Below are positions 7,846 to 15,966 of a stretch of DNA of 64,000 nucleotides, one piece after another. Both the position numbers and the translations under genes were made by a program. The notes under the pieces are model-generated. The model was not told where the DNA came from. It made no database searches and was given only the letters and a program-made list of their open reading frames with translations. Within the stretch, counting starts at the first letter, position 1. Each line of letters begins with the position of its first letter. Source of the DNA: Paraplanobispora siamensis (GTDB lineage: Bacteria; Actinomycetota; Actinomycetes; Streptosporangiales; Streptosporangiaceae). The DNA lies in contig NZ_BOOJ01000032.1 in NCBI RefSeq assembly GCF_016863175.1, positions 124,001-188,000 of the forward strand. Reading direction: 5' to 3'.

Positions 7846-8463
7846 TCACCGGGGATCTGGCAGGCCGGCGGCCAGCCGGTCGAAGGCCTCGTCCAGCAGA
7901 CCGGCCAGCGGCGGGACGCCGTCCGCGGCACTCCAGCGGATCATCGCCACGCGGAAGGCGGCGGAGGCCACGGCGGTGACGAGCGCGGGATAGCCGTCGA
8001 CGGCGGGATCGACGCCGACCCGCTCGGCCACCGCGGCCGTCAGGCACCGTTCGGCCTCGGCGTTGCCGGCGATGAGCCGTGGCAGCAGCGAGGGGTTCTG
8101 CTCCAGCACCCGCAGCCGCAGCAGCCACTGCTCGCGCTCTTCCTGCACGAGCTCGGCCACGGACCGCAGCACCAGGCGCAGCGCCTGCAGGGCGGGCTCC
8201 GAGGCGGGTACGGCGGCCAGCTTCTCGGTCAGCTCGGCCTCGTTCTCCGGGCTGCGCCCGATGAGGGCGTCTTCCTTGGAGGGGAAGTAGTTGAAGAACG
8301 TGCGGGAGGAGACGTCCACAGCCCCGGCGATGTCCTCCACGGTCACCTGGGCCAGACCGCGCTCGGCGACCAGTGTCAGAGCGGCACGCTCGAGTGCGGC
8401 CCGGGTTTCGAGCTTCTTGCGGCCTCTGCGGCCCAGCTCGTCACTGCTGTTCACGGTGGGCAC
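7846..8463 (-). CDS. TetR family transcriptional repressor
   Basis: Predicted 205-aa repressor. N-terminal TetR HTH, residues about 15-65: TRAALERAALTLVAERGLAQ then VTVEDIAGAVDVSSRTFFNY FPSK. The remainder is the all-helical ligand and dimer domain, of ordinary length. The gene precedes the MFS exporter in the same direction and very likely represses both. Two similar half-palindromes 23-54 bp upstream (8486-8517) fit an autoregulatory operator. Confidence 0.9.
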   Translation of the reverse strand: MPTVNSSDELGRRGRKKLETRAALERAALTLVAERGLAQVTVEDIAGAVDVSSRTFFNYFPSKEDALIGRSPENEAELTEKLAAVPASEPALQALRLVLRSVAELVQEEREQWLLRLRVLEQNPSLLPRLIAGNAEAERCLTAAVAERVGVDPAVDGYPALVTAVASAAFRVAMIRWSAADGVPPLAGLLDEAFDRLAAGLPDPR

Positions 8464-8485
8464 AACGACGGGGGAGGGAAGAAAA

Positions 8486-8517
8486 TTTCAGGATCTGAAA
8501 AATTTCATGATGTGAAT
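8486..8517. promoter_or_regulatory. paired TTTCA-N5-TGAA operator candidates upstream of tetR
   Basis: Two related inverted repeats, TTTCAGGATCTGAAA (8486-8500) and TTTCATGATGTGAAT (8503-8517), lie 17 bp apart centre to centre, in an AT-rich island just upstream of the TetR start. The first has 6-bp perfect arms. TetR dimers often bind paired sites at this spacing. The second site overlaps the stop codon of the alpha/beta hydrolase gene upstream. Confidence 0.55.
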
Positions 8518-9359
8518 TCCGGTGCGGATCCGGGCAGGCCGGGCCCCGGGTGCCGCCGGGCGTGCTCGCCCACCAGACGCGCGACCAGGTCGGGGTGGCT
8601 CAGGGGAATCCAGTGCCGGGCCCGGACCCGGTGGACGTCCACCACCGGAGCCCACCGCAGGGCGGTCTCGGCGGTCTCCGGTCTCACGTAGGCGTCCATG
8701 AGGGGCACCACGAGCCGCACCGGCACCGGCGTGCGCCGCTCCCGCGGTTGGCGCAGCCGGGCGGGGATGTTCGCGCGGTAGAGCTCCAGGCCCGCCACCG
8801 CGTCGATCCGGTCGGAGGGGCGGTGCCGCTCGGCCCGCGCCAGCAGCCGCCCGCCGAGCCCGGACCGCCAGGCCAGCTCGGGCAGGACCGGCAGCCGGAA
8901 GAACCCGATGTACCACGACGACAGCGTCTGCCGTACGGTGCGCAACCGGCCGGCGGTCCGCGTCCAGTGGCCGATGTGGTCGAGGCAGGGCCCGGAGATC
9001 GAGGTGTAGGAGGCGAAGAGCTCGGGCATGGTGCACACCGCCTCCCAGCCCTGGATGGACCCCCAGTCGTGCCCGGCCAGGTGGACCCGCTCGCCGGGGC
9101 TCACCGCGTCGATCACGGCGCGCAGGTCGGCCATCAGGTGCGCGAAGCCGTACGGCTCCCGCCCGCGCGGCCGGTCCGAGGATCCCGCGCCCCGGACGTC
9201 GTAGGTCACCACGTGGAAGCTCTCGGCCAGCCGTACGGCGACCGGCTCCCAGACCGTGTGGTCGTCCGGATAGCCGTGCACGAGGACGAGGGTCGGATTC
9301 GCCGGGTCGCCCTGCTCGTAGACGGCCAGGCCGACGCCGTCCCCCTTGACCATCCGCAC
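8505..9359 (-). CDS. alpha/beta hydrolase (epoxide hydrolase/haloalkane dehalogenase-like)
   Basis: Cytoplasmic alpha/beta hydrolase of about 284 aa. LVLVHGYPDDHTVWEPVA supplies the oxyanion-hole HGYP (HGxP), and YDVRGAGSSDRP follows. The nucleophile elbow reads LAGHDWGSIQGWE: GHDWG, so the nucleophile is Asp rather than Ser, which is typical of epoxide hydrolases and dehalogenases. ARHWIPLSHPDLVARLV near the end carries the catalytic-type His. An open frame extends to a TTG at 9401 through AT-rich codons that look like promoter DNA; the GTG at 9359 (GGAAAGG eight bases upstream) is preferred, with an ATG at 9353 as alternative. Confidence 0.85.
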   Translation of the reverse strand: MRMVKGDGVGLAVYEQGDPANPTLVLVHGYPDDHTVWEPVAVRLAESFHVVTYDVRGAGSSDRPRGREPYGFAHLMADLRAVIDAVSPGERVHLAGHDWGSIQGWEAVCTMPELFASYTSISGPCLDHIGHWTRTAGRLRTVRQTLSSWYIGFFRLPVLPELAWRSGLGGRLLARAERHRPSDRIDAVAGLELYRANIPARLRQPRERRTPVPVRLVVPLMDAYVRPETAETALRWAPVVDVHRVRARHWIPLSHPDLVARLVGEHARRHPGPGLPGSAPEFTS

Positions 9360-9382
9360 GGTGAGAGCCTTTCCGCCGAGCT

Positions 9383-9404
9383 TTATTAGATAATTAGTCA
9401 ATAA
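9383..9404. promoter_or_regulatory. AT-rich imperfect palindrome upstream of the hydrolase gene
   Basis: A 22-bp element with TTATT/AATAA ends and an ATAATTAG-like centre; 8 of 11 base pairs match across the dyad. It starts 24 bp upstream of the preferred GTG. It stands out sharply from the GC-rich surroundings and may be a promoter/operator for a TetR- or MarR-type factor. No factor is assigned. Confidence 0.35.
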
Positions 9405-9466
9405 TGTGACCGGAGTTCTCCCCGGTCAACCGGCCCGCGGAGCTCCCCGGTCGACCGGTCCCGGGG

Positions 9467-9504
9467 CGGCCCCGTTCCGTCCGGCCGGACGGGGGACGGG
9501 GCCG
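9467..9504 (-). terminator. hairpin terminator after the FAD-Rieske gene
   Basis: CGGCCCCGT pairs with ACGGGGCCG, and TCCGTCC with GGACGGG inside it, around a GGCC loop. The structure starts 8 bp beyond the stop codon of the FAD-Rieske gene. No U-run follows. Confidence 0.65.
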
Positions 9505-9512
9505 CGCCGTTC

Positions 9513-11048
9513 TCACCCTTCCACCTTCTCCGCCGTACCGGACGCCGTGAGGTCGAGCCGGTCGAGGGGCTCGGTGGCGGGGCCCTGCAGGATCGACCCG
9601 TCCACGTCGAACCGCGAGCCGTGGCAGGGGCACTCCCAGGTGCGCTCGGCGTCGTTGAAGCCGACGACGCACCCCAGGTGGGTGCAGACCGCCGAGACCG
9701 CGTGGAGCTGCCCGTTGTCGTCGCGGTAGACCGCGCAGCGCTGTCCGTCCACCTTCAGGACCGCCCCCTGCCCCGGGGCGAGCTCCGTCACCTCGTCGGC
9801 CGATCCCGCACCGAACCGGCCGCCGACGAAGTGGGCGGCGACGGAGGCCTGCATCTTCAGCGCGCTGCCCGCCTCCCGCAGCGGGTGCAGCCGCCGGGGG
9901 TCGTACAGCCGGTCCCAGGGCCGCTTGCGCCCGGCGATCTGCTCGGTGAGCAGCAGGCCGGACATGACGCCGTTGCTCATGCCCCAGCCGCCGAAGCCGG
10001 TGGCGACGTAGGCGTGCCGGGCGCCGGCGTGCAGCGGGCCGACGAAGGGCACGCCGTCGGTGGTGTCGTTGTCCTGGGCCGCCCAGCGGTAGGCGATCTC
10101 GGTCGCGCCGAACCGCTCCGCGGTCCAGGCGGCCAGCCGGTCGAAGCGCTCGCCCACCGAACCGGCGCCGGGCTTGAAGTGCTCGCCGGTGACGATCAGC
10201 AGGCGCCGGCCCTGCTCGTACGGCGACGTGCGGACCGAGCGGGTGTTCTGCTCGGTGGTGATGAACATGCCCGCGGGGTCGCTCGTCTCCGGGATCACGG
10301 CGGCGACGACCAGTTCGCGGCGGGGCTCCATCCTGGCGAACAGCAGGGCCCGGTCGAACACCGGATAGTGGGTCGTGACGATCACGTCCCGGGCGGTGAC
10401 CGTCCTGCCGTCCGCGGTCCGCAGGCGGCACGGCTCGCCCTCGTCGAGGGAGACGACGCGGCTGCCCTCGAAGACGAGCGCGCCGCGCGAGATCATGGTC
10501 TCGGTGAGCCCGAGCAGGTACTTGCGGGGGTGGAACTGGACCTGGTCCTCGACCCTGACCGCCCCGGCGATCGGGAAGGGCAGCGTGGAGGAGGTCGTGA
10601 ACGAGGCCGGCAGGCCCGCCTCCGCGGCCGCCTCGGCCTCGGCGCGGACCTCGTCCACGCTGTCCTGCGACTCGACGTAGGTGTAGGAGGGGACCCGTTC
10701 CAGGTCGCAGTCGATGCCCAGCTCCCCGGCGGTGGCGACGACGTGCTCGACGGCCTCCCGCTGGGACCGGGCGTACAGCGCCGCGGCCTCCGCGTCGGCG
10801 GACTTGGCCAGCTTCGCGTAGATCATGGTGTGCTGGGCCGAGAGCTTGGCCGTGGTGAACCCGGTGACCCCCGCCGCCACCCGGTCGGCCTCCAGGACGG
10901 CGACCGACCGCCCCGCCTTCGTGAGCTCCCAGGCGGCGCTGAGCCCGGCGATGCCCGCGCCGACCACGGCCACGTCGACTTCGATGTCTTCGTTGAGCGC
11001 CGGATATGACCGGCCCATAGCCGATTCCATCCAGAAGGATTGCGTCAT
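9513..11048 (-). CDS. FAD-dependent oxidoreductase with C-terminal Rieske [2Fe-2S] domain
   Basis: Predicted 511-aa two-domain redox protein. Residues about 20-390 are a DAO/GlcD-type flavoprotein: dinucleotide motif VAVVGAGIAGLSAAWELTKA at about 26, and GFGGWGMSNGVMSGLLL near 350. Residues about 415-505 are a Rieske domain with both ligand pairs, CTHLGC (first Cys-His) and CPCHGSRF (second Cys-His). The domain order matches the widespread 'FAD oxidoreductase-Rieske' family, whose substrate is not established as far as I know. It has no signal peptide or membrane segment. It stands alone on the minus strand, divergent from the sugar ABC operon across a 403-bp gap, with its own terminator. Confidence 0.9.
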   Translation of the reverse strand: MTQSFWMESAMGRSYPALNEDIEVDVAVVGAGIAGLSAAWELTKAGRSVAVLEADRVAAGVTGFTTAKLSAQHTMIYAKLAKSADAEAAALYARSQREAVEHVVATAGELGIDCDLERVPSYTYVESQDSVDEVRAEAEAAAEAGLPASFTTSSTLPFPIAGAVRVEDQVQFHPRKYLLGLTETMISRGALVFEGSRVVSLDEGEPCRLRTADGRTVTARDVIVTTHYPVFDRALLFARMEPRRELVVAAVIPETSDPAGMFITTEQNTRSVRTSPYEQGRRLLIVTGEHFKPGAGSVGERFDRLAAWTAERFGATEIAYRWAAQDNDTTDGVPFVGPLHAGARHAYVATGFGGWGMSNGVMSGLLLTEQIAGRKRPWDRLYDPRRLHPLREAGSALKMQASVAAHFVGGRFGAGSADEVTELAPGQGAVLKVDGQRCAVYRDDNGQLHAVSAVCTHLGCVVGFNDAERTWECPCHGSRFDVDGSILQGPATEPLDRLDLTASGTAEKVEG

Positions 11049-11214
11049 GGCCTGCCCCTGCCCGGGCGGCGCGACATCACTCCTCCGTCAGCGGGAGCCC
11101 GCCTGTGCTCCATCCGCATCCGCGAAGACCTGCCCCGACGGCACTGTTGCGCAAACTTGATTGTTTTTCAGCGAGTTGGAGCAATACTAAGCACACCGGC
11201 GTCCGCATTCTCTC

Positions 11215-11234
11215 CAGCTGGTATAGACCAGCTG
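11215..11234. promoter_or_regulatory. dre-like box 1 (GntR/HutC, DasR-type)
   Basis: CAGCTGGTATAGACCAGCTG is a palindrome with perfect 7-bp arms. Its core matches the DasR consensus ACTGGTCTAGACCACT at 12 of 16 positions. DasR is the GlcNAc-responsive GntR/HutC regulator of streptomycetes; related HutC factors use the same GGT...ACC core. It lies about 218 bp before the binding-protein GTG and 167 bp before the divergent FAD-Rieske gene. Confidence 0.55.
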
Positions 11235-11253
11235 GGTAGCCCGGGGGTCAGCG

Positions 11254-11284
11254 TTGCGAAACCGATACAGGGCGGTATGGACCA
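11254..11284 (+). promoter_or_regulatory. candidate promoter overlapped by dre-like box 2
   Basis: TTGCGA (11254-11259), a 16-bp spacer and TATGGA (11276-11281) form a plausible plus-strand promoter for the sugar ABC operon. CGGTATGGACCA (11273-11284) is a weaker dre-like core that covers the -10 box, which would give direct repression. It implies a leader of about 160 nt. Confidence 0.4.
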
Positions 11285-11404
11285 GGTGCCCTCCGACACT
11301 TAACGTTATCCGCACCGCGGAAGCCCCGGGAGGACGGCCGGTCGGAAGATCGGCACCGCTCTGTCTCCGCTGCTTCCGCTCGCCGAGGGTCCTCGGCGCC
11401 CCGA

Positions 11405-11420
11405 ACTGGTACGGACCAGT
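11405..11420. promoter_or_regulatory. dre-like box 3
   Basis: ACTGGTACGGACCAGT has perfect 6-bp arms and matches the DasR consensus at 12 of 16 positions. It ends 31 bp before the GTG of the sugar-binding protein, downstream of the promoter candidate at 11254-11281, so bound repressor could also act as a roadblock. Confidence 0.55.
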
Positions 11421-11451
11421 GTGGTCCGTGGATGACCAAGGTGGTAGTCAC

Positions 11452-12711
11452 GTGAACAAGAGACTGTTCGGCGCGGTCACAGTCGGGCTGTCCGCCGCAC
11501 TGGTAATGACCGCCTGCGGCTCCGAGAGCCCCGCCGGCGGCGAGAAGGCGGCCGACGGCTCGGTGACGCTGAAGATGGTGGCCGCCGACTACGGCGACGG
11601 CCCCACCGCCGAGAACAGCGGTGAGAAGTTCTGGAAGGGCGTCGTCGACGAGTTCCAGGCGGCCAACCCCGGCATCAAGGTCGACGTCCAGGTCATCAAC
11701 TGGAACGACATCGACAAGCAGGTCGCCACCATGGTGCAGAACGGGCAGGTGCCCGACATCCTGCAGACCGGCGACTACTCCGGCTTCGTCAAGGACGGCC
11801 TGCTCTACAAGACCGACGAGGTCCTGTCCCCGCAGACCTCCGCCGACATGCTGGAGAAGTTCGCCGAGTTCGGCAAGGTCGACGGCGTCGGCTACGGCAT
11901 CCCGTTCGTCTCCTCGGCCCGCGCCCTGTTCTACAACAAGGACCTGTTCGACAAGGCCGGCATCGCCGAGCCGCCCAAGACCTGGGACGAGCTCAAGGCC
12001 GCGGCCGAGAAGCTCAAGGCCGCCGGGGTCAGCCAGCCGTTCGGCCTGCCGCTGGGCAACGAGGAGGCCCAGGCCGAGTCGTTCCTGTGGTTCATGGGCA
12101 ACGGCGGCGGCTACAAGGACGCCACCGGCCAGTGGGCCATCGACTCCGATGCCAACGTCGAGACCTTCACCTACCTCAAGGGCCTGGTCTCGGATGGCCT
12201 GACCACCCCCAACCCCGGCACCAAGAACCGCAAGGACGTCTGGGCGGACTTCGCCGCGGGCAAGGTCGGCATGGTCAACGGCGGACCCATGTCGATCCCG
12301 ATCTTCGAGAAGGGCGGCCTGAAGAACTTCGGCGTCGCCCCGATCGCGGGCAAGAGCGGCCCGCTCGACACCACTCTCGGCGTCGAGGACTGGATCATGG
12401 CCTTCAACAAGAACGGCCGCAAGGAAGAGATCAAGAAGTTCTTCGACTTCTTCTACGGCGGCACCGCGGCCCAGAAGATCAGCGACACCTACAAGCTGCT
12501 CCCGGTGACCAAGTCCGGCATCGAGAAGCTGTCGTCGGACGAGAAGCTCAAGCCGTTCCTGGAGGCGCTGCCCAACGCCACGTTCTACCCCTTCCAGGAC
12601 CCCAAGTGGTCCGAGGTGAACACCCAGATCAAGCAGACCATCGGCAGCGCCATCGACGCTGACCCCAAGGCGGTCCTCGGGGCTATCCAGAAGGTCGCCA
12701 CCGCGAACTAG
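11452..12711 (+). CDS. sugar ABC transporter substrate-binding lipoprotein (DasA/MalE-like)
   Basis: Predicted 419-aa extracellular solute-binding protein, family 1. The GTG at 11452 gives a signal peptide with lipobox (VNKRLFGAVTVG..., LVMTACG), so Cys22 would be lipidated and the protein anchored outside the membrane. The rest has the MalE-type alternation (NGQVPDILQTGDYSGF, EDWIMAFNKNGRKEEIKKFF). It delivers a sugar or short oligosaccharide to the two permeases that follow. No ATPase gene is present, as in DasABC and other systems that share the MsiK ATPase. The dre-like boxes upstream suggest an amino-sugar substrate such as GlcNAc or chitobiose; that is an inference. Confidence 0.88.
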   Translation: MNKRLFGAVTVGLSAALVMTACGSESPAGGEKAADGSVTLKMVAADYGDGPTAENSGEKFWKGVVDEFQAANPGIKVDVQVINWNDIDKQVATMVQNGQVPDILQTGDYSGFVKDGLLYKTDEVLSPQTSADMLEKFAEFGKVDGVGYGIPFVSSARALFYNKDLFDKAGIAEPPKTWDELKAAAEKLKAAGVSQPFGLPLGNEEAQAESFLWFMGNGGGYKDATGQWAIDSDANVETFTYLKGLVSDGLTTPNPGTKNRKDVWADFAAGKVGMVNGGPMSIPIFEKGGLKNFGVAPIAGKSGPLDTTLGVEDWIMAFNKNGRKEEIKKFFDFFYGGTAAQKISDTYKLLPVTKSGIEKLSSDEKLKPFLEALPNATFYPFQDPKWSEVNTQIKQTIGSAIDADPKAVLGAIQKVATAN

Positions 12712-12745
12712 CCCGGTTCGATCTCCGGTCCGATCACCGGCGAAC

Positions 12746-12784
12746 GGATGCGGCGCGCGTCTCCTCCGGGCGCGCGCCGCATCC
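12746..12784 (+). terminator. intercistronic hairpin between binding protein and first permease
   Basis: GGATGCGGCGCGCG pairs perfectly with CGCGCGCCGCATCC (14 bp) around an 11-nt loop. It lies between the binding-protein stop and the first permease start. Such hairpins in ABC operons act as partial terminators or mRNA stabilisers that give more binding protein than permease; which applies here is not visible. Confidence 0.7.
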
Positions 12785-12807
12785 GGCGCCCACCGAAAGC
12801 AGGACTT

Positions 12808-13713
12808 ATGCAGCAGACACTCACCCCGGTGCGGGTGATGCGCGCGCTGGGCCCGCTGGCCTGGATCGGCCCCGCCATCGTGCTGATCGGCGTGGTCGTC
12901 GTCTGGCCGGTCGTGGTGATGATCCAGTCGTCGTTCCTGAAGATCAGCCGGTTCGGCGTGGTCCAGGGGACCAACGGGACCGACAACTACACCAAGCTGT
13001 TCGCCGAGCCCGACTTCTCCGGCGTCATGGTCAGGAGCCTGGTGTGGGTGGTCGCGGTGGTGGGCATCACGGTGGTGCTCTCCCTGGGGCTGGCGCAGCT
13101 GTTCAACCAGCGCTTCCCCGGCCGCCGCTTCGCCCGCTGGGCGCTGATCGCGCCGTGGGCGGCCTCGGTGCTGATGACGGCGATCATCTTCAAGTGGATG
13201 CTCGACCCCGAGGTCGGCCTGATCAACATGATCCTGCACAAGGTCGGCGTGCTGGACGCGCTCGGCGGCGCCGACGCCGACCCGCTCGGCAACGCGTCCA
13301 CCGCGATGCCCTGGCTGGTGTTCGTGGCGGTGTTCGTGTCGCTGCCGTTCACCACCTACGCGCTGCTGGCCGGCCTGTCGGCGATCCCCTCCGACGTCTA
13401 CGAGGCCGCCAAGATGGACGGCGCCTCGAAGATGCGCACCTACTGGTCGATCACGCTGCCGCTGCTGCGGCCCGCCCTGACCGTGGCGGCGCTCATCAAC
13501 GTGATGAACGTCTTCAACAGCTTCCCGATCATCTGGGCCATGACCCACGGCCAGCCCGGTTACTCCACCGCCACCTCGACCATCTTCATGTACATCCTCA
13601 AGGGCTCCGACATCGGCGAGTCGGCGGCCATGTCGGTGGTCAACTTCGGCATGGTGATCATCCTGACCGTCATCTTCCTGAAGGTCAGCAAGTGGCGGAC
13701 GGAGGTCCGATGA
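12808..13713 (+). CDS. sugar ABC transporter permease 1 (DasB/MalF-like)
   Basis: Predicted 301-aa membrane protein with six segments; the first is GPAIVLIGVVVVWPVVVMI near residue 20. The EAA loop that docks the ATPase reads YEAAKMDGASKMRTYW (about 205), followed by TLPLLRP. It pairs with the second permease downstream. The ATG at 12808 is chosen because the frame upstream runs through the intercistronic hairpin. Confidence 0.9.
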   Translation: MQQTLTPVRVMRALGPLAWIGPAIVLIGVVVVWPVVVMIQSSFLKISRFGVVQGTNGTDNYTKLFAEPDFSGVMVRSLVWVVAVVGITVVLSLGLAQLFNQRFPGRRFARWALIAPWAASVLMTAIIFKWMLDPEVGLINMILHKVGVLDALGGADADPLGNASTAMPWLVFVAVFVSLPFTTYALLAGLSAIPSDVYEAAKMDGASKMRTYWSITLPLLRPALTVAALINVMNVFNSFPIIWAMTHGQPGYSTATSTIFMYILKGSDIGESAAMSVVNFGMVIILTVIFLKVSKWRTEVR

Positions 13714-13802
13714 CCGAGCCGAGCGAGGTCGTCAGCGAGCACGGCACCCCGGTCACCGGGCACGGCACCCCGGTCACGAGGCCGGCGAAGGAGGTCTCAT
13801 GA
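13710..13802 (+). CDS. 30-aa open frame wedged between the two permease genes
   Basis: An ATG at 13710 overlaps the stop of permease 1 (ATGA), and its own stop at 13800-13802 overlaps the ATG of permease 2 (ATGA). The product would be MTEPSEVVSEHGTP plus 16 more residues, hydrophilic, with HGTPVT coded twice by two 18-nt direct repeats at 13739-13756 and 13760-13777. Both junctions look translationally coupled, so ribosomes probably pass through it. It may be a coupling peptide rather than a functional protein; function is unknown. Confidence 0.45.
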   Translation: MTEPSEVVSEHGTPVTGHGTPVTRPAKEVS

Positions 13803-14680
13803 CCCTCACCGAGAGCGCTCCCGCGGTCCGGCCGGCGGCCGTGCGGCCCCCCGCCCCGGCGCGGCGGCTCCCGTCGATCAAGACCGCGGTCGTGGCGGCG
13901 AGCGCCTACCTGATCGCGTTCATCTTCCTGTTCCCCTATCTCGTGATGATCCTCACCGCGCTCCGCCCACAGGAGGAGCTGCGTGAGGCGACCTTCTTCC
14001 CGGAGACGTTCGCCTGGTCCAACTTCGCGAACTTCTGGACCGGCGGGCTGGCCCAGAACCTGGGCGTCACCCTCCAGGTCGCGGCCGGATCGACGATCAT
14101 GGTGCTGCTGGTGGCCCTGCCGGCCGCGTACTACACGGCGCGGCACGAGTTCCGGGGTCGTACGGCGTTCCTGATCCTGGTGCTGATCACCCAGATGTTC
14201 CAGCCCACCGCCATGCTGGTCGGCATCTACCGCGAGTTCTACCAGTTCGGCCTGGTCGACTCGATCTGGTCGCTGATCCTGGTCAACAGCGGCTTCAACC
14301 TGGCCTTCGCGGTGTGGATCCTGCACGCCTACTTCTCCTCGATCCCGCGGGAGCTGGAGGAGGCGGCGTTCATCGACGGCAACGGCCGCTTCGGGGCGCT
14401 GTTCCGGGTGACGCTCCCGCTGGCGATGCCCGGCGTGGTGACCGCCCTGATCTTCACCTTCATCGCGGCGTGGAACGAGTTCGTCGTGGCCCTCACCCTC
14501 ACCACGACCCCGGCCAACCAGCCGCTGACCGTGGCGCTGAACTCCTTCATCGGCCAGTACCAGGTCGACTGGCAGAACCTGTTCGCGGGCTCGGTGATCG
14601 CCACCATCCCGGTCATCATCCTGTTCGCGCTCATCGAGAGGAAGGTCGTCGGCGGCCTGACCGCGGGGTCGATCAAGTGA
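13799..14680 (+). CDS. sugar ABC transporter permease 2 (DasC/MalG-like)
   Basis: Predicted 293-aa inner-membrane protein. After a Pro/Ala-rich N-terminus come six membrane segments, the first being YLIAFIFLFPYLVMILTAL. The EAA motif is EEAAFIDGNGRFGALF (about 190), then RVTLPLAMPG. The size and the C-terminal ERKVVGGLTAGSIK are typical of MalG-type CUT1 permeases. It is coupled to the preceding 30-aa frame by an ATGA overlap. Confidence 0.92.
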   Translation: MTLTESAPAVRPAAVRPPAPARRLPSIKTAVVAASAYLIAFIFLFPYLVMILTALRPQEELREATFFPETFAWSNFANFWTGGLAQNLGVTLQVAAGSTIMVLLVALPAAYYTARHEFRGRTAFLILVLITQMFQPTAMLVGIYREFYQFGLVDSIWSLILVNSGFNLAFAVWILHAYFSSIPRELEEAAFIDGNGRFGALFRVTLPLAMPGVVTALIFTFIAAWNEFVVALTLTTTPANQPLTVALNSFIGQYQVDWQNLFAGSVIATIPVIILFALIERKVVGGLTAGSIK

Positions 14681-14733
14681 CCGGCCTCCCGGTAGGGTGC
14701 ACCCCGATCTCGATCTAGCGGAGGGCGGGCGAG

Positions 14734-15759
14734 ATGCGGCGGTCGCGACGGCTCCGGTTCCCGAGGCCCGTGGCGGCCGCCGCGGTCGCGGTCGTCCTGC
14801 TGTCCGTCGCGGCCGTTCTCGTGACGGCCGCCGCCGGGCACAGAGGCATGGTCGTCGCCTACGACGGGGGTTCGCCGGACGGCGAGCTCCCCTCGGACGA
14901 GTGTCACCCCTGGTCGACCAACTCCGTCCGGAGGTACACCGATACCCGGCCGCAGGATCGCGAGAAGGCCTTCCTGTGCCTGGCCACCGAGTCGATATAC
15001 GGACTTCCACCGAAATTTTCCGGCATGGGAGACCGCGAGGCGCTCGCCTACGGCAGAGAGCTGTGCGGGGTGATGAACCTGGAGGTGACGGACCCCCGGG
15101 TCAAGGCCCTGCTCGACCGGACCGGGAACGGGCCGTACTGGACCACGCAGACGCTGGAGGCGCTGGTCTACCTCTGCCCCGAAGGAGTGGCCCGGCACGA
15201 TCCCCGGCTGGTGCAGTCGGAGGAGCAACTGCTCCAGGAGGAGAAGGAGTCCCTGGACGAGGCCGCCGCCGGGTGCCGGGACCGGTGGAAGGGGCCGAAG
15301 CCACGCAACTGGCACGTCGGCGTGGTCTTCGTCGAGGAGGGTTCCGACTACTACGTGGGCGACCCCGGCGGGGAGTGGGGAGAGGTCGTGGCCGGTTCCG
15401 GCGGCGGCGTGCTGGAGGTCTACCGGGAGTTCATCCGGGTCTACACATCCACTCGGAACGACCTCATCTGCGTGACCGTGCTCACCTTCGACAAGGCCCC
15501 GCCGCTCCTGCCCCGGGGTTGGGACCGGATCGTCGAGGCCGGGGTCCGCAGCCCCGACGGCCGGCTCATCGCCAAGGGTTCCGAGGTCTTTCCCACCACG
15601 TTCAACCTCGCCGCGGCCGGGCCCGGCCGGTACCGGGTCAGGATCTACACCCGCGACCACGAACAGTTCCACCCGGACGATCCCGACCGCCCCGGGGTCG
15701 AACACCTCGTGGTCGTCTTCCCCGGCCGTTCGGGCAAAACCGTGGTCCACCGCCGCTGA
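14734..15759 (+). CDS. exported or membrane-anchored protein of unknown function
   Basis: Not recognised. Predicted 341 aa with an Arg-rich N-terminus (MRRSRRLRFPRP) and one hydrophobic stretch (VAAAAVAVVLLSVAAVLVTA, about 13-32), so it is exported or anchored by its N-terminus. The outer part has six cysteines in likely pairs (DECHPW, KAFLCLA, RELCGV, VYLCPEG, AAGCRDRW, DLICVT), consistent with disulfides. Residues about 105-150 (REALAYGRELCGVMN, LEALVYLCP) resemble the DUF732-type helical pair; this is a weak resemblance. The gene follows the sugar operon by 53 bp with a good ribosome site (GGAGGGCGGG), but TAGGGT at 14692 could be its own -10 box. Confidence 0.6.
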   Translation: MRRSRRLRFPRPVAAAAVAVVLLSVAAVLVTAAAGHRGMVVAYDGGSPDGELPSDECHPWSTNSVRRYTDTRPQDREKAFLCLATESIYGLPPKFSGMGDREALAYGRELCGVMNLEVTDPRVKALLDRTGNGPYWTTQTLEALVYLCPEGVARHDPRLVQSEEQLLQEEKESLDEAAAGCRDRWKGPKPRNWHVGVVFVEEGSDYYVGDPGGEWGEVVAGSGGGVLEVYREFIRVYTSTRNDLICVTVLTFDKAPPLLPRGWDRIVEAGVRSPDGRLIAKGSEVFPTTFNLAAAGPGRYRVRIYTRDHEQFHPDDPDRPGVEHLVVVFPGRSGKTVVHRR

Positions 15760-15966
15760 ACTGCGGGTCGACACGATGTCCGAAACCTGACTGAATTCGG
15801 TCTTGTGCCGTCTATGGTTTCTGAACCGGTACAGGTCGAATGTGAAAGACGTCGCTGAGAGTGCGAAGATGCACGCCTGACCTGCTTTCAGCGACAAGCA
15901 TCGGGAACGCGGGACAGCGCGGCGAGGGTTTCGGTCCGACCTTTCGATTCAACTGGAGGGGTGAGA

